DNA from: Chitinophaga silvatica
GTDB lineage: Bacteria > Bacteroidota > Bacteroidia > Chitinophagales > Chitinophagaceae
DNA length: 64,000 nt
Direction: 5' to 3'
NCBI RefSeq assembly: GCF_003419895.1
Contig: NZ_QPMM01000019.1
Coordinates: forward strand, 51,727 to 115,726
A model generated the notes under the pieces. The model was not told the origin of the DNA. It did no database searches and saw nothing but the letters and a program-made list of their open reading frames with translations. Below are positions 1 through 10,169 of the stretch, piece after piece; the stretch's first letter is position 1, and every line of letters starts with the position of its first letter. The position numbers and the translations under genes are program-made.

Positions 1-864
1 CCAACCAGTCAGCCACAGGCCACGCGTTATCAGAACGAGGTACTACCGGGCAGCGATAAAGCCCTACTGCAACTGGCAGATGGAAGTACCATCACATTAG
101 ATAGCGCCAACAAAGGTGAACTTACCATTCAGGGGAATGCCAGGATTGTCAAAAATGCAGAAGGGGTATTGACTTATGAATCAACAAATAATCAGGCTCC
201 TGTATATAATAAAATCGTAACGCCGAAAGGTGGACAATATACTATCACTTTACCTGATGGCACTAAAGTTTGGCTAAACGCTGCCTCCTCCCTACGCTAT
301 CCTACTGCTTTCACAGGTAATGAACGAACCGTGGAATTAAGTGGGGAAGCGTATTTTGAAGTTGCACAGAATGCCAACCAGCATTTTCGTGTAAACACCA
401 ATGTTAGCGGGCATTTACCAATGAACATTGAAGTTTTAGGTACTGAATTTAATATACAGGCCTATGCCGATGAACCAGCCCTGACAACTTCATTGGTTAG
501 CGGTAAGGTGAGTGTAAACACTAACAACCAGGCGGTGGTATTACAACCTGGTAAACAAGCCTTGCTAACAAAGAATGCAGATATAAAAGTACAGCAAGCC
601 AATATGGAGGCCACAATAGCCTGGAAGATGGGATTCATTTATATGGAAGATACCAACTTCGAGGAAATAATGCGACAAATCTCAAGGTGGTATGATGTAG
701 ATGTAATTTTTGAAGGTAAAACAGATAAACAGTTCAACGGGAAAATTCCGCGCGACACGAAGCTTTCTACAGTCCTGAAAGCATTGGAATCCACAGGCTG
801 GGTTCAATTTAAAGTAGTTGGGAAAACAGTTACTGTTTATCCAACAGCTCAATCATCAAACTAA
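1..864 (+). CDS. FecR-family anti-sigma factor (5' end cut off by window)
   Basis: The reading frame is open from base 1, so only the C-terminal 287 residues are seen; the cytoplasmic anti-sigma segment and the membrane helix lie outside. The visible part is the periplasmic portion. It has an N-terminal stretch with the family's LQLADGSTITLDS pattern, a FecR domain (about residues 75-195, with LPDGTKVWLNAASSLRYP and LSGEAYFEV) and a C-terminal DUF4974-type domain (about 215-285, GFIYMEDTNFEEIMRQISRW). FecR proteins sense the state of the neighbouring TonB-dependent transporter and control an ECF sigma factor. The gene ends 20 bases before a SusC with an STN signalling domain, the usual partner. 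The sigma gene would be expected just left of the window. Confidence 0.93.
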   Translation, partial: PTSQPQATRYQNEVLPGSDKALLQLADGSTITLDSANKGELTIQGNARIVKNAEGVLTYESTNNQAPVYNKIVTPKGGQYTITLPDGTKVWLNAASSLRYPTAFTGNERTVELSGEAYFEVAQNANQHFRVNTNVSGHLPMNIEVLGTEFNIQAYADEPALTTSLVSGKVSVNTNNQAVVLQPGKQALLTKNADIKVQQANMEATIAWKMGFIYMEDTNFEEIMRQISRWYDVDVIFEGKTDKQFNGKIPRDTKLSTVLKALESTGWVQFKVVGKTVTVYPTAQSSN

Positions 865-884
865 AAAAAGAAACTACTATCGTC

Positions 885-3800
885 ATGAATCAACCAAAAT
901 ATAAGTCACGCTGCTACAAGCGTGTTGGGAAAGTTATGCTTAGTTTAGTCTTTGCAACATTTCTGACATTTACTGTACAGGCGCAGCTGGTGAACCTTTC
1001 TGTCACCAATCAACCTATTACAAAAGTTTGTAAAGAAATTGAAAAGCAAACCGGATTCTATTTCATTTATGCAAATGACCTGAAGGATAAGTCTTATCCG
1101 GTAAGTGTAAATATCAAAAATCAACCTGTCAGAGAAGCGTTGGAGAAGATCTTTGAAGGTACTCCCTATGCTTATGAGGTAAATGATAAACTGGTATCAG
1201 TTAATACCGCAAAAAAGACAAGGATCGCAGATCCGGTACCAGCAGATACTATTTCGATAACTGGTATCATCTACGACGGAACAGGCAAAGGTGCTTTGGA
1301 AAATGCCTCTGTTATGACCAGCATTACCAAACGTGGTGCAATGACTGATGTACATGGCCGTTTCAAATTAAAGGGAGTAAAAAGAGGAGAATTAATTATT
1401 GTCAGCTATTTAGGGTACGAGCAAAACAAAATTATTATTGAAGTAAAAAATGATTATTTCATTACGTTAAAGCCGAGCGAAAATATCCTCGATAATGTTG
1501 TAATTAAAGCCTATGGTACTACTACCAAGCGTTTCAGTACAGGTAGCATTGTTAGCATAAGTGGTAAAGAAATTGCCGAACAACCTGTAATGAATCCTAT
1601 TATGGCTCTGCAGGGCAGAGTGCCTGGGATGGTAATTACACAAACTGATGGAAATCCGGCTTCTCCTGTAAAAATTGAAATACGCGGCAGAAATTCCCTG
1701 AATCGGAATATGACGAGTGAACCATTATACATAATTGATGGTGTTCCATTTTCTGTCATGGATGCAGGACCGCAAACTTACAGAACTGATAACACCACTG
1801 TTTCATCGGGTCTGGATCAAACGGGGATTACCAGCGGCTATACTAAAGGTATCAGTCCATTATACGGAATGAACATGGATGATATTTCTTCTATAACTGT
1901 ATTAAAAGATGCAGATGCAACAGCTATATATGGGAGCAGGGGCGCTAATGGGGTAATTCTTATCAATACCAAAAGAGGGCAATCGGGAAGAACCAATATA
2001 AATGTGAACCTAACTCAAGGTCAGACCTATATTACCCACTACTTAGATATGCTAAGCACCTCTGAATATCTGGCATTGAGAAGGGAAGCTTTTGCTAATG
2101 ATGGCATTACTCCGAGCAAAACTTTCGGGCAAAAAGGTTTTGCACCAGATCTGATGTTATGGGATTCTACAAGAGATGTTAACTGGCAAAAATTATTATG
2201 GAACCATCCTGCCAGTTTCACCAATGTGAGTGCTTCTGTTTCAGGTGGAAGTTTGGCAAGCACCTATCGGATTAGTGGTAACTATAATAAGGCAAATGAT
2301 ATTTCTGGAAATGGAAGTAATAATCAGGCGGCCAGTGTAGGCGTTTCATTAGGAACTCAGGCCCTTAACGATAAATTGAAGATAAACTTTAATGGTACTT
2401 ATGGTTTCACGACTGTAGATAAATTGGGCAGTTACACTCCTCAACTCATATTTCTTCCTCCCAATGCTCCGGATTTTGAAAAAGCGGATGGAAGTTTAAA
2501 CTTCGATGATTACCATGCTTATGGTAATGATTTACCTCCATTCGCTGGATTATATAGTGGTATGACTTCCAAGAGTTACAATATAAGAGGCGGGCTTGAT
2601 GTAAACTATAATATTACAAGTGGGCTTGATTTTTCAACTACTTTTGGTTTAACACAAAATTTGAATAACAGTTCTAGCTTCAATCCAATAAAAGGAATAA
2701 ACCCTTATAGCCCCGGATCGCACACAGGTAAAACCAACAATGGTCATACCAATAACACTAATATCAGCGTAGAACCCAGGTTAAACTATAATGTAACTAT
2801 CAAAAATAGTGTAATCAATGCATTTGCCGGGGCGACCTATCAGGCCAACAAAACTGTTGCCAATAGCATCAATGCAGATGGATATTTGTCTGACGATCTC
2901 ATGGGTTCTATATCTTATGCCACAAAAATTTTAGGACATGATTATTCTACTGAATATAAATATGCAGGAGTTTTCGCAGGTATTACCTATCGCTTAAAAG
3001 ACCGTTACATTGCTTCATTGAACGGAAGAAGAGATGGCAGCAGCCGGTTTGGCCCCGGTAAGGAGTTTGGTAATTTCGGGTCTGTTGGTCTTGCCTGGAT
3101 TATCAGTGATGAAGCCTTTGCTAAGAAGATTCTTCCGTCATTTATTAGTAGTCTGAAAGTACAAAGTAGTTATGGTATAACCGGAAGCGATGGTGTAGGC
3201 GAATATCAATATCTTCCGAGTTGGGGTAATACAGGTACTACCCCACAGATGTATAATGGTATCCCATCCCTTTATCCTCTTTTGTTGGCAAACAATGATT
3301 ATCACTGGCAGCAAAATAAGAAAATGCAATTCTCTGTTGATCTGGGATTGCTGGAAGACCGTATTTTACTAAATGCTCAGCGTTATATAGATCGTTGCAA
3401 TAACCAGCTGGTAAGTTATCCTGTTGGCAGTTATACCGGATTTATGAGCTATACAGCCAATTCGCCGGCCAATGTACAGAATTCAGGATGGGATATCAGT
3501 ATGAGCAGTAGAATCATTCAATCATCGAAGGTCAACTGGACGCTCTCCGGCTTCGTTTCAATCAATAGAAACAAACTGCTTTCCTATCCATTGTTTGAGT
3601 ATTCACCATATTATACAACCTATAAGATCGGTTATCCACTTAGCATAGCCTATAAATATAAGTTCACGGGTATTGACCCTAAAACAGGACAACCAACCTA
3701 TCAGGATGCCAATAATGATGGCAAAATTGATTATGATTTATCGGTACCTGCAGGAACCGGAAAAGATGACCGTACAGAAATTGTTAATACAACACCGCCT

Positions 3801-4259
3801 ATTACAGGAGGCTTAACTTCCAGTCTCAATTACAAAAAATTCAGTCTAACCCTGGTTTTCAGTTATAAACGTAATAATCAGCTGAACGTGCTAACAAGCA
3901 AACTTGGTGAGTTGAGAAACTATTCTCATGAACAGGTGAAAGGGCATTGGCAGTATGAGGGTCAGATCGCCACTTCCCCTAAAGCCAGTACATTACCTAT
4001 TGACAGGGATCTTTTCTCAGATGCTGACATTAGATATGAAATGATTAATGTAATAAGATTGAGCAATGCATCATTCAAGTACACAATGCCTGCTAAATGG
4101 GCACAGGCTGTAAAGATGGCAAATCTGAATCTTTCACTGAATTCAAATAATCTCTTATTAATCACAAATTATAAGGGTTTGGATCCGGATCATGATCTGA
4201 ATTATGGTGGTAACCCGCCTACCCGCACTATAACTTTTACACTGGGTGCTACCTTCTAA
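885..4259 (+). CDS. SusC/RagA-family TonB-dependent outer-membrane transporter with STN domain
   Basis: A 1124-residue outer-membrane transporter. A signal peptide ends near residue 34 (VQAQ). An STN (secretin/TonB N-terminal) domain follows at about 40-105, then a carboxypeptidase-regulatory-like domain at about 125-200 (GRFKLKGVKRGELIIVSYLGY), a plug at about 205-330 (VLKDADATAIYGSRGANGVI) and a beta-barrel to the C terminus. The STN domain, together with the FecR gene directly upstream, marks it as a signalling transporter that induces its own operon through an ECF sigma factor. SusD follows after 18 bases. The substrate cannot be told from sequence; no glycoside hydrolase is adjacent. Confidence 0.95.
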   Translation: MNQPKYKSRCYKRVGKVMLSLVFATFLTFTVQAQLVNLSVTNQPITKVCKEIEKQTGFYFIYANDLKDKSYPVSVNIKNQPVREALEKIFEGTPYAYEVNDKLVSVNTAKKTRIADPVPADTISITGIIYDGTGKGALENASVMTSITKRGAMTDVHGRFKLKGVKRGELIIVSYLGYEQNKIIIEVKNDYFITLKPSENILDNVVIKAYGTTTKRFSTGSIVSISGKEIAEQPVMNPIMALQGRVPGMVITQTDGNPASPVKIEIRGRNSLNRNMTSEPLYIIDGVPFSVMDAGPQTYRTDNTTVSSGLDQTGITSGYTKGISPLYGMNMDDISSITVLKDADATAIYGSRGANGVILINTKRGQSGRTNINVNLTQGQTYITHYLDMLSTSEYLALRREAFANDGITPSKTFGQKGFAPDLMLWDSTRDVNWQKLLWNHPASFTNVSASVSGGSLASTYRISGNYNKANDISGNGSNNQAASVGVSLGTQALNDKLKINFNGTYGFTTVDKLGSYTPQLIFLPPNAPDFEKADGSLNFDDYHAYGNDLPPFAGLYSGMTSKSYNIRGGLDVNYNITSGLDFSTTFGLTQNLNNSSSFNPIKGINPYSPGSHTGKTNNGHTNNTNISVEPRLNYNVTIKNSVINAFAGATYQANKTVANSINADGYLSDDLMGSISYATKILGHDYSTEYKYAGVFAGITYRLKDRYIASLNGRRDGSSRFGPGKEFGNFGSVGLAWIISDEAFAKKILPSFISSLKVQSSYGITGSDGVGEYQYLPSWGNTGTTPQMYNGIPSLYPLLLANNDYHWQQNKKMQFSVDLGLLEDRILLNAQRYIDRCNNQLVSYPVGSYTGFMSYTANSPANVQNSGWDISMSSRIIQSSKVNWTLSGFVSINRNKLLSYPLFEYSPYYTTYKIGYPLSIAYKYKFTGIDPKTGQPTYQDANNDGKIDYDLSVPAGTGKDDRTEIVNTTPPITGGLTSSLNYKKFSLTLVFSYKRNNQLNVLTSKLGELRNYSHEQVKGHWQYEGQIATSPKASTLPIDRDLFSDADIRYEMINVIRLSNASFKYTMPAKWAQAVKMANLNLSLNSNNLLLITNYKGLDPDHDLNYGGNPPTRTITFTLGATF

Positions 4260-4277
4260 TATCAAAAATTCAAGCCA

Positions 4278-5801
4278 ATGTTTTCAATTCATAAATATAA
4301 CAGACCATTCATTAAATGCCTGCTGTTAATCAGCAGTCTATTACCCGTTTCCGGTTGTAAAAAACTGATTTCCATCAATCCTCCAATCAACTCAACCGGT
4401 AATGAAACAACTTTTAAAAATGATGCAAATGCTACATCAGCACTTATGTCGGTATATTCATTGCTAATGAGTACCGAGGGAGAAAATGCAACCAATGGCG
4501 GTACTACCATTTATGCCGGATTAATGGCCGATGAACTAACACCAACGATTGCGCTTCCTGAATATCCATATTATCAGTTTTATACAAGCCATATAACTTT
4601 ACAAAATGGAGTATCAGATTTTTTCTGGCGGGATTTGTATAAAACCATTTTTTATGCTAATTCTGTGATGGAAGGCGCTGCAGCTTCTACTTCACCTAAT
4701 CTTACTGATAGTACAAAAAGACTTATTGCAGGGGAAACCAGGGCAGCAAGAGCATTTTGTTACTATTATCTGATAAATCTGTATGGCCCTGTACCTATGC
4801 CGCTGACGAGCGACGTTACACAAACTACAAGATTGAAACGTAGTTCGTTAGAAGATGTTACCAAACAAATGATTGTTGATCTTTCTACTGCGGTTGATTT
4901 ATTGCCAGAAAATTATAAAGTTTCAGGCGGAGAAAAATTACGCATTAATAAATGGGCTGCAACCGCCCTCCTATCAAGAGCTTATCTCTTCGATCATAAA
5001 TGGGGAGAAGCTATTGCAACAGCGGATAAAGTTATCAACAGTGGCAAATATAACCTGGCTCCACTTAACAAGGTATTTCAACCAAACAGTGATGAAGCTA
5101 TCTGGCAATTAAAACTTACCCTAAATGATGCCTTCAGTGGTCTTTATGAACCAGATGATCTTGTTGGAATATTCAGAACAAAGTTTGCCCCTCCAGGTTT
5201 TTTTGATGCAATAGTTGAAGATCCGGATTTATTCTCACAAATGGCTGTTATATATTTTCTTGGTAAATATCATCTGACCAATTCCCTGGTAGATGCTTTC
5301 GAACCAAATGATCAGCGTAAGCTACAATGGATGGATAGCATTCCTGTTCCGAAGGTTGCACCTTATTATGGCAAAACAATCTATGAATCAGTAAAACATG
5401 AAAAATTCATAAATGAAGGAATGGAAACATATGCCCCCCCATACTACAATGTTCTTCGCCTGGCAGAACAATACCTGATCAGAGCAGAAGCGAAAGCACA
5501 AATCGGGGATATCAATGGTGCAGCAGAAGATCTGAATATCATCCGCAAGCGTGCCGGATTGCCAAATACAACCGCCACTACAAAAGAGGCTATGCTGACA
5601 GCAATTTATCATGAACGTCAGACAGAACTTTTCTGTGAATGGGGTACAAGATTTATTGATCTGAAAAGATTAAACAAAGCAACCGAAGCACTTAGCAAAA
5701 TTGATTACAAACAACCATGGTCTGATAACTATTTACTCTTACCACTTCCAACAATTGATATTGTTGCTAATCCTGAATTAAAACAAAATACAGGTTATTA
5801 A
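4278..5801 (+). CDS. SusD/RagB-family surface lipoprotein
   Basis: A 507-residue nutrient-binding lipoprotein that caps the SusC transporter upstream. The N terminus has a lipoprotein signal ending at Cys27 (LPVSGC). The SusD N-terminal TPR-like region (about 50-230, with GETRAARAFCYYYLINLYGPVP) and the RagB/SusD C-terminal region (about 390-507, RLAEQYLIRAEAKAQIGD and RQTELFCEWGTRFIDLKRL) are both recognisable. It ends with NTGY, in line with the NPGY-like ends common in the family. It is the last gene of the FecR-SusC-SusD unit, because a strong terminator follows within 25 bases. Confidence 0.94.
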   Translation: MFSIHKYNRPFIKCLLLISSLLPVSGCKKLISINPPINSTGNETTFKNDANATSALMSVYSLLMSTEGENATNGGTTIYAGLMADELTPTIALPEYPYYQFYTSHITLQNGVSDFFWRDLYKTIFYANSVMEGAAASTSPNLTDSTKRLIAGETRAARAFCYYYLINLYGPVPMPLTSDVTQTTRLKRSSLEDVTKQMIVDLSTAVDLLPENYKVSGGEKLRINKWAATALLSRAYLFDHKWGEAIATADKVINSGKYNLAPLNKVFQPNSDEAIWQLKLTLNDAFSGLYEPDDLVGIFRTKFAPPGFFDAIVEDPDLFSQMAVIYFLGKYHLTNSLVDAFEPNDQRKLQWMDSIPVPKVAPYYGKTIYESVKHEKFINEGMETYAPPYYNVLRLAEQYLIRAEAKAQIGDINGAAEDLNIIRKRAGLPNTTATTKEAMLTAIYHERQTELFCEWGTRFIDLKRLNKATEALSKIDYKQPWSDNYLLLPLPTIDIVANPELKQNTGY

Positions 5802-5824
5802 TAGTATCGAAATCCCTATACCAG

Positions 5825-5862
5825 GAAAGCCATACGCAATAGTTCGTATGGCTTTCTCATTT
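5825..5862 (+). terminator. Rho-independent terminator after susD
   Basis: A 12-bp perfect stem (GAAAGCCATACG / CGTATGGCTTTC, 5825-5836 and 5845-5856) with an 8-base loop, followed by a T-rich stretch. It closes the first FecR-SusC-SusD operon and separates it from the phospholipase gene. Confidence 0.85.
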
Positions 5863-5973
5863 TATTCATTTATAATTTTCTACATCTTCACCGTCCATCA
5901 TAAAAAAGAGGCAGGTCAATAAGAACTTTATTATTTTTTCCTCCATCTTAAGGCCAGCATTCTTATTTACACT

Positions 5974-8472
5974 ATGGATACAAGAAGAGAATTTCTCAAG
6001 AAATCAGCACTACTATCCGGAGCCGCAGGCATTGCCACCATGCTACCTCCCTCCATTCAAAAAGCATTAGCTATTAATCCAGCTCCCGGCAGCACTTTCA
6101 TTGATGCAGAGCACGTTGTAATTCTCATGCAGGAAAACCGCTCCTTCGATCATTGTTTTGGTTCCTTACAAGGGGTTCGCGGATTCAATGATCCAAGAGC
6201 TATACGACTACCTAACGGTAATCCGGTATGGTGCCAGACAGACCAGGATGGTAAAACCTATTCTCCTTTCCGGCTCAACATTAAGGACTCCCGTATAGCC
6301 TGGATGGGCGACCTTCCGCACTCCCGCCCCAGTCAGGTAGATTCCTGGAATTTCGGCAAATACGACAACTGGTTATTAGCCAAAAGATCAGGGCATAAAG
6401 AATATGCACATATGCCACTGACGCTAGGCTATTATACAAGAGAAGATATTCCATTCAATTATGCTTTAGCTGATGCTTTTACTGTATGCGATCAGAACTT
6501 CAGCGCTGCAATGACAAGTACCACACCCAATCGCTCTTTCTTCTGGACAGGTAAAATCTCGCATGAAGAACAGGGTGCAATGAAAGCGCATATACGCAAC
6601 GACGATTACAGCTACGGAAAACTGGGTTGGACAACCTTCCCTGAACTATTGCAAAAGAATGGTATCAGCTGGAAATTCTATCAGAATGATGTTAGCTGCG
6701 GTGGCGGTTTTAAAGGTGAAGAAAGAGCATGGCTCGCCAACTTCGGCTGTAACCTGCTCGAATTCTTCGCTGTCTATAATGTAAAGTTTTCGGATCGTAA
6801 TGTTAAAAGCCTGATCAATCAGATAGAAACATTACCGGATGAAATCAATAAGATCCAGGAAGCCAGTCCATCTTCTGAAGAAGCAGCCAAAAAAAGCAGA
6901 GCAGATATCGCCAAGAAACAGGAAGTACTGGATAATGCTACAGCAGAATTAAAGAAATGGAATAAAGAGAGTTTCGAAAAATTAACAGCCGAACAAAAAG
7001 AGCTTTTCAAAAGAGCCTTTGTTATAAATACAGGCGACCCTAACTTCAGGAATATCACCGATCTGAAATATAAAGACGGTAATGAAGATAGAGAGCTTAC
7101 AGTACCTGCAGGGGATCTGTTCTATCAATTCCGCAAAGATGTGAATGAAGGTAAACTTCCAACTGTATCCTGGTTTTCAAGTCCACAGAATTTTTCTGAT
7201 CACCCAAGCGCACCTTGGTACGGTGCCTGGTATGTTTCAGAAATCATCGACATTCTCACTAAAAATCCGGAAGTATGGAAGAAAACAATCTTCATTCTTA
7301 CCTATGATGAAAACGATGGGTACTATGACCACGTTGTTCCATTCTCTATTTGCGATTCCTCAAAACCGGAAACAGGTAAATGTTCTGCCGGTATCGAAAC
7401 CGAAATAGAGCACGTTAGATTAGAGGCAGAACTAAAACAAGGAGTACCTCCTAAACAAGCCAGGGAGGCTCCTATTGGATTAGGCTACAGAGTGCCACTA
7501 GTTGTTGCATCACCTTGGAGCAGAGGTGGTAAAGTATGTTCTGAACTATTTGATCATACCTCTACGCTTCAATTCCTGGAGACTTTCCTCAATCAAAAAT
7601 TCAAAAAGAAAATTCATTTAGACAATATCAGTCAATGGCGCAGAGCTATTTGTGGTGACCTCACTTCTGTGTTTAGTCCATTTGCCACAGCTTCTGATGC
7701 ATTACCATTCCTGGATCAGCATAAAACAGTTGAAACAATTTATAATGCTAAGTTCAAAGCACTGCCTGGCAATTATAAAGAACTTTCGAAAAGTGATATT
7801 GAAGCAATTGCGCATAACGGGCTTGGTTTACAGGAAAAAGGAACACGTCTATCCTGTGCCTTGCCTTATGAATTGTATGCTGATGCAAAATTAAATTCAA
7901 ATAAAGTTTTACAGGTAGACTTTAAAGCAGGTAACAAAATATTTGGTAAATCGGCCGCAGGTTCTCCGTTCACTGTCTATTCTGGCAACAAGTATAAAGG
8001 TGAACAAAACAGGAACTGGTCATTTGCTGTTAAACCCGGGGATAGTATAAGCTATGATTGGAATATAGATGAATTTGAATCTGGTAATTATCACCTTCAC
8101 CTGCATGGTCCCAATGGCTTCTTCAGGGAATTTACCGGTAAAGCTATCGACCCTCAGTTAACGGTAAGTGTAGCGCCACAAACAGATAGCAGAGGATCAA
8201 AAGCAACCGGCAATATAGCAGTAACATTGCAGAACAACGAGCAGGAAGCACTAACTATTTTAATCAGTGACAATGCCTATGGCAATGCTCCTGTAAGCAT
8301 AAACCTTGCAGCTAAATCTAATGTTGTAGTATCATTACCACTTACTAAAAGTCAGAGTTGGTACGATTTCAGTGTAGGTGTTAAAGATAATGAGAGTTAC
8401 AGGAGACGTTATGCAGGTAGAATTGAATCGGGGAAAGTTGGCATTACCGATCCGTTTATGGGAAGAGTATAA
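5974..8472 (+). CDS. Phosphocholine-type phospholipase C (Tat-exported)
   Basis: An 832-residue secreted phospholipase C of the bacterial phosphocholine-preferring family, which cleaves phospholipids to diacylglycerol and a phosphorylated head group. The N terminus carries a twin-arginine signal (RREFLKKSALLSG). The phosphoesterase domain spans about residues 45-530. It shows the metal/active-site segments MQENRSFDHCFGSLQGVRGF (about 51-70), TSTTPNRSFFWTGK and YDENDGYYDHVVPF. Two small C-terminal beta domains (about 645-830), typical of this family, end the protein. A Lys/Glu-rich, probably coiled-coil insertion sits at about 275-345. The gene is convergent with a susD/susC/GDPD/glp run, which suggests that the lipid products are used as carbon or phosphate sources. 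The exact head-group preference cannot be read from sequence. Confidence 0.93.
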   Translation: MDTRREFLKKSALLSGAAGIATMLPPSIQKALAINPAPGSTFIDAEHVVILMQENRSFDHCFGSLQGVRGFNDPRAIRLPNGNPVWCQTDQDGKTYSPFRLNIKDSRIAWMGDLPHSRPSQVDSWNFGKYDNWLLAKRSGHKEYAHMPLTLGYYTREDIPFNYALADAFTVCDQNFSAAMTSTTPNRSFFWTGKISHEEQGAMKAHIRNDDYSYGKLGWTTFPELLQKNGISWKFYQNDVSCGGGFKGEERAWLANFGCNLLEFFAVYNVKFSDRNVKSLINQIETLPDEINKIQEASPSSEEAAKKSRADIAKKQEVLDNATAELKKWNKESFEKLTAEQKELFKRAFVINTGDPNFRNITDLKYKDGNEDRELTVPAGDLFYQFRKDVNEGKLPTVSWFSSPQNFSDHPSAPWYGAWYVSEIIDILTKNPEVWKKTIFILTYDENDGYYDHVVPFSICDSSKPETGKCSAGIETEIEHVRLEAELKQGVPPKQAREAPIGLGYRVPLVVASPWSRGGKVCSELFDHTSTLQFLETFLNQKFKKKIHLDNISQWRRAICGDLTSVFSPFATASDALPFLDQHKTVETIYNAKFKALPGNYKELSKSDIEAIAHNGLGLQEKGTRLSCALPYELYADAKLNSNKVLQVDFKAGNKIFGKSAAGSPFTVYSGNKYKGEQNRNWSFAVKPGDSISYDWNIDEFESGNYHLHLHGPNGFFREFTGKAIDPQLTVSVAPQTDSRGSKATGNIAVTLQNNEQEALTILISDNAYGNAPVSINLAAKSNVVVSLPLTKSQSWYDFSVGVKDNESYRRRYAGRIESGKVGITDPFMGRV

Positions 8473-8493
8473 AGGAGATATGTTTAGAAATAC

Positions 8494-8526
8494 AAAGGGA
8501 GTCTCAATTGTGAGACTCCCTTTTTT
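8494..8526. terminator. Bidirectional terminator between convergent plc and susD
   Basis: A perfect stem, AAAGGGAGTCTCA / TGAGACTCCCTTT, with a 4-base loop. T runs follow on the plus strand (six T) and A's precede it. It lies between the phospholipase stop (8472) and the susD stop (8569) and can serve both converging transcripts. Confidence 0.85.
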
Positions 8527-8568
8527 CGCCTTTAAAGTTACCGTTTGCTATTTATACTAAATCCAGGA

Positions 8569-10158
8569 TTAGTAGTTAGGATTTTGCTCAAGGTTAGGAT
8601 TTAAATCCTTCTCGGTTTGAGGAATAGGCCATAGGTAATTACGATCTGCATTGAATACTCTTTTCTCAATGAAAGTACCATCATATTTCAGGATGTTTGC
8701 GTTCATAACAATTTCAGCAGCTTTCCATCTACGGATATCATTATAGTACAGACCTTCACCAGCCAATTCAACACGACGTTCGTGACGTATTTCCTGGCGC
8801 ATTTCTTCCTTACTTAAACCAGCAGGGAAATGAGGCATACCAATACGGTCGCGAAGCCTGTTAAGTGCTGTGTACACTGTTCCATCAGGACCGGCAGCTT
8901 CATTCTGTGCTTCAGCATACATCAACAAAATATCAGCAAACCGTAAAACAATAAAATTGATTTCAGACTGACCATCTTTCAAATCTGCTTTATCTTTTGG
9001 CGGAGCAATACTATCATAGAGACTATATTTCTTCATACCATAACCAGTTATTGCAAAGCGCTTATTATCAATCTTTGCTCCTTTATAAATGTCGCCCGGA
9101 AAAGTAAAGGTACCGGTCAGACGGGGGTCACGGCCTTCATACGGCTTTGCAGGATCATATCCGGATGCCGGATTGGAGATTGGTAAGCCGGTAGATTTCA
9201 TGTAATACGTATTCGCAAGGTCGAGTAACGGAGCATTGGTATTGTATTGAGTGCAGATAAGATCGAAAGAACTACCTTGTTTTGGAAACAAGTACTGCAC
9301 ATCAAAAATAACTTCCTTGTTATTTTCATTTGCCTGATAAAACAAACTTCTATAGTCGGTGAACAGATCATAACCGGTTCCACTCAAATCCATTACTGCT
9401 TTAGCAGCAGCGGCAGCGGCTGCCCATTTGGCATTTTCTTTGGTTGTATTAAACAAGTCGCTGGCTTCGTACAACAACACTCTTGCTTTCAGAGCCATAG
9501 CAGCACCTTTAGTAGCGCGACCAATATCTCCGCCTGTATATTTTACAGGTAACATATTTGCAGCACTATCCAAATCTTCGATCACCTGCTTAACTACCAG
9601 TTCTCTGGCAGTTCTTGGTAATTTACCATGTTTATCATTATCTGGTGCTTCGAGGATTAATGGTACACCACCGTAGTAACTAGCCAGGGTGAAGTAGTAA
9701 AGTCCTCTTAAGAACCTTGCTTCACCTTTCATTTTTCTAACAGCAGCAGGGTCCATACCTGGTACGCCATCAACTCTATCCAACAGGGTATTGCAACGTC
9801 CTACCCCGGTATAAGCATCCTTATATCTGTTCACAACAATACCACCAGTACTTGAACTAACGGCACCACTTGCAACTGTGTTAAAACTATAGGAGTCTGT
9901 CTGATTATATGCATTTGGCGATAAGGTTTCATCCCACAATGCAGTAGCATTGTTAGAACCTTTTCCACCATACATACCATCGTTACGCAATACACTATAG
10001 CAACTTACAAGTCCGGCTGCCGCAGCTTCAGGTGTACGCCAGAAGGTTTCTTCGGTATAACGGTCATGTGGTTCTGTATTCAACAAACTTTTATTACATC
10101 CTGTAGCCAGGTAACCTGTACAGGCCAAAAGCACATATATTTTTTTAATATTTTTCAT
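8569..10158 (-). CDS. SusD/RagB-family surface lipoprotein of the glycerol region
   Basis: A 529-residue SusD-type lipoprotein with a lipoprotein signal ending at Cys21 (YLATGC). It contains the family segments KGEARFLRGLYYFTLASYYG (about 145-165), RFADILLMYAEAQNEA (about 405-420) and RHERRVELAGEGLYYNDIRRW (about 455-475), and ends NPNLEQNPNY. It lies 11 bases downstream of the frameshifted susC and is the last gene of the minus-strand run glpD-glpK-glpF-GDPD-susC-susD. The position suggests binding of a glycerol-containing compound such as a glycerophosphodiester; this is inference. If the susC frameshift is real, this protein has lost its own transporter. Confidence 0.93.
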   Translation of the reverse strand: MKNIKKIYVLLACTGYLATGCNKSLLNTEPHDRYTEETFWRTPEAAAAGLVSCYSVLRNDGMYGGKGSNNATALWDETLSPNAYNQTDSYSFNTVASGAVSSSTGGIVVNRYKDAYTGVGRCNTLLDRVDGVPGMDPAAVRKMKGEARFLRGLYYFTLASYYGGVPLILEAPDNDKHGKLPRTARELVVKQVIEDLDSAANMLPVKYTGGDIGRATKGAAMALKARVLLYEASDLFNTTKENAKWAAAAAAAKAVMDLSGTGYDLFTDYRSLFYQANENNKEVIFDVQYLFPKQGSSFDLICTQYNTNAPLLDLANTYYMKSTGLPISNPASGYDPAKPYEGRDPRLTGTFTFPGDIYKGAKIDNKRFAITGYGMKKYSLYDSIAPPKDKADLKDGQSEINFIVLRFADILLMYAEAQNEAAGPDGTVYTALNRLRDRIGMPHFPAGLSKEEMRQEIRHERRVELAGEGLYYNDIRRWKAAEIVMNANILKYDGTFIEKRVFNADRNYLWPIPQTEKDLNPNLEQNPNY

Positions 10159-10169
10159 GATTGTTTGAA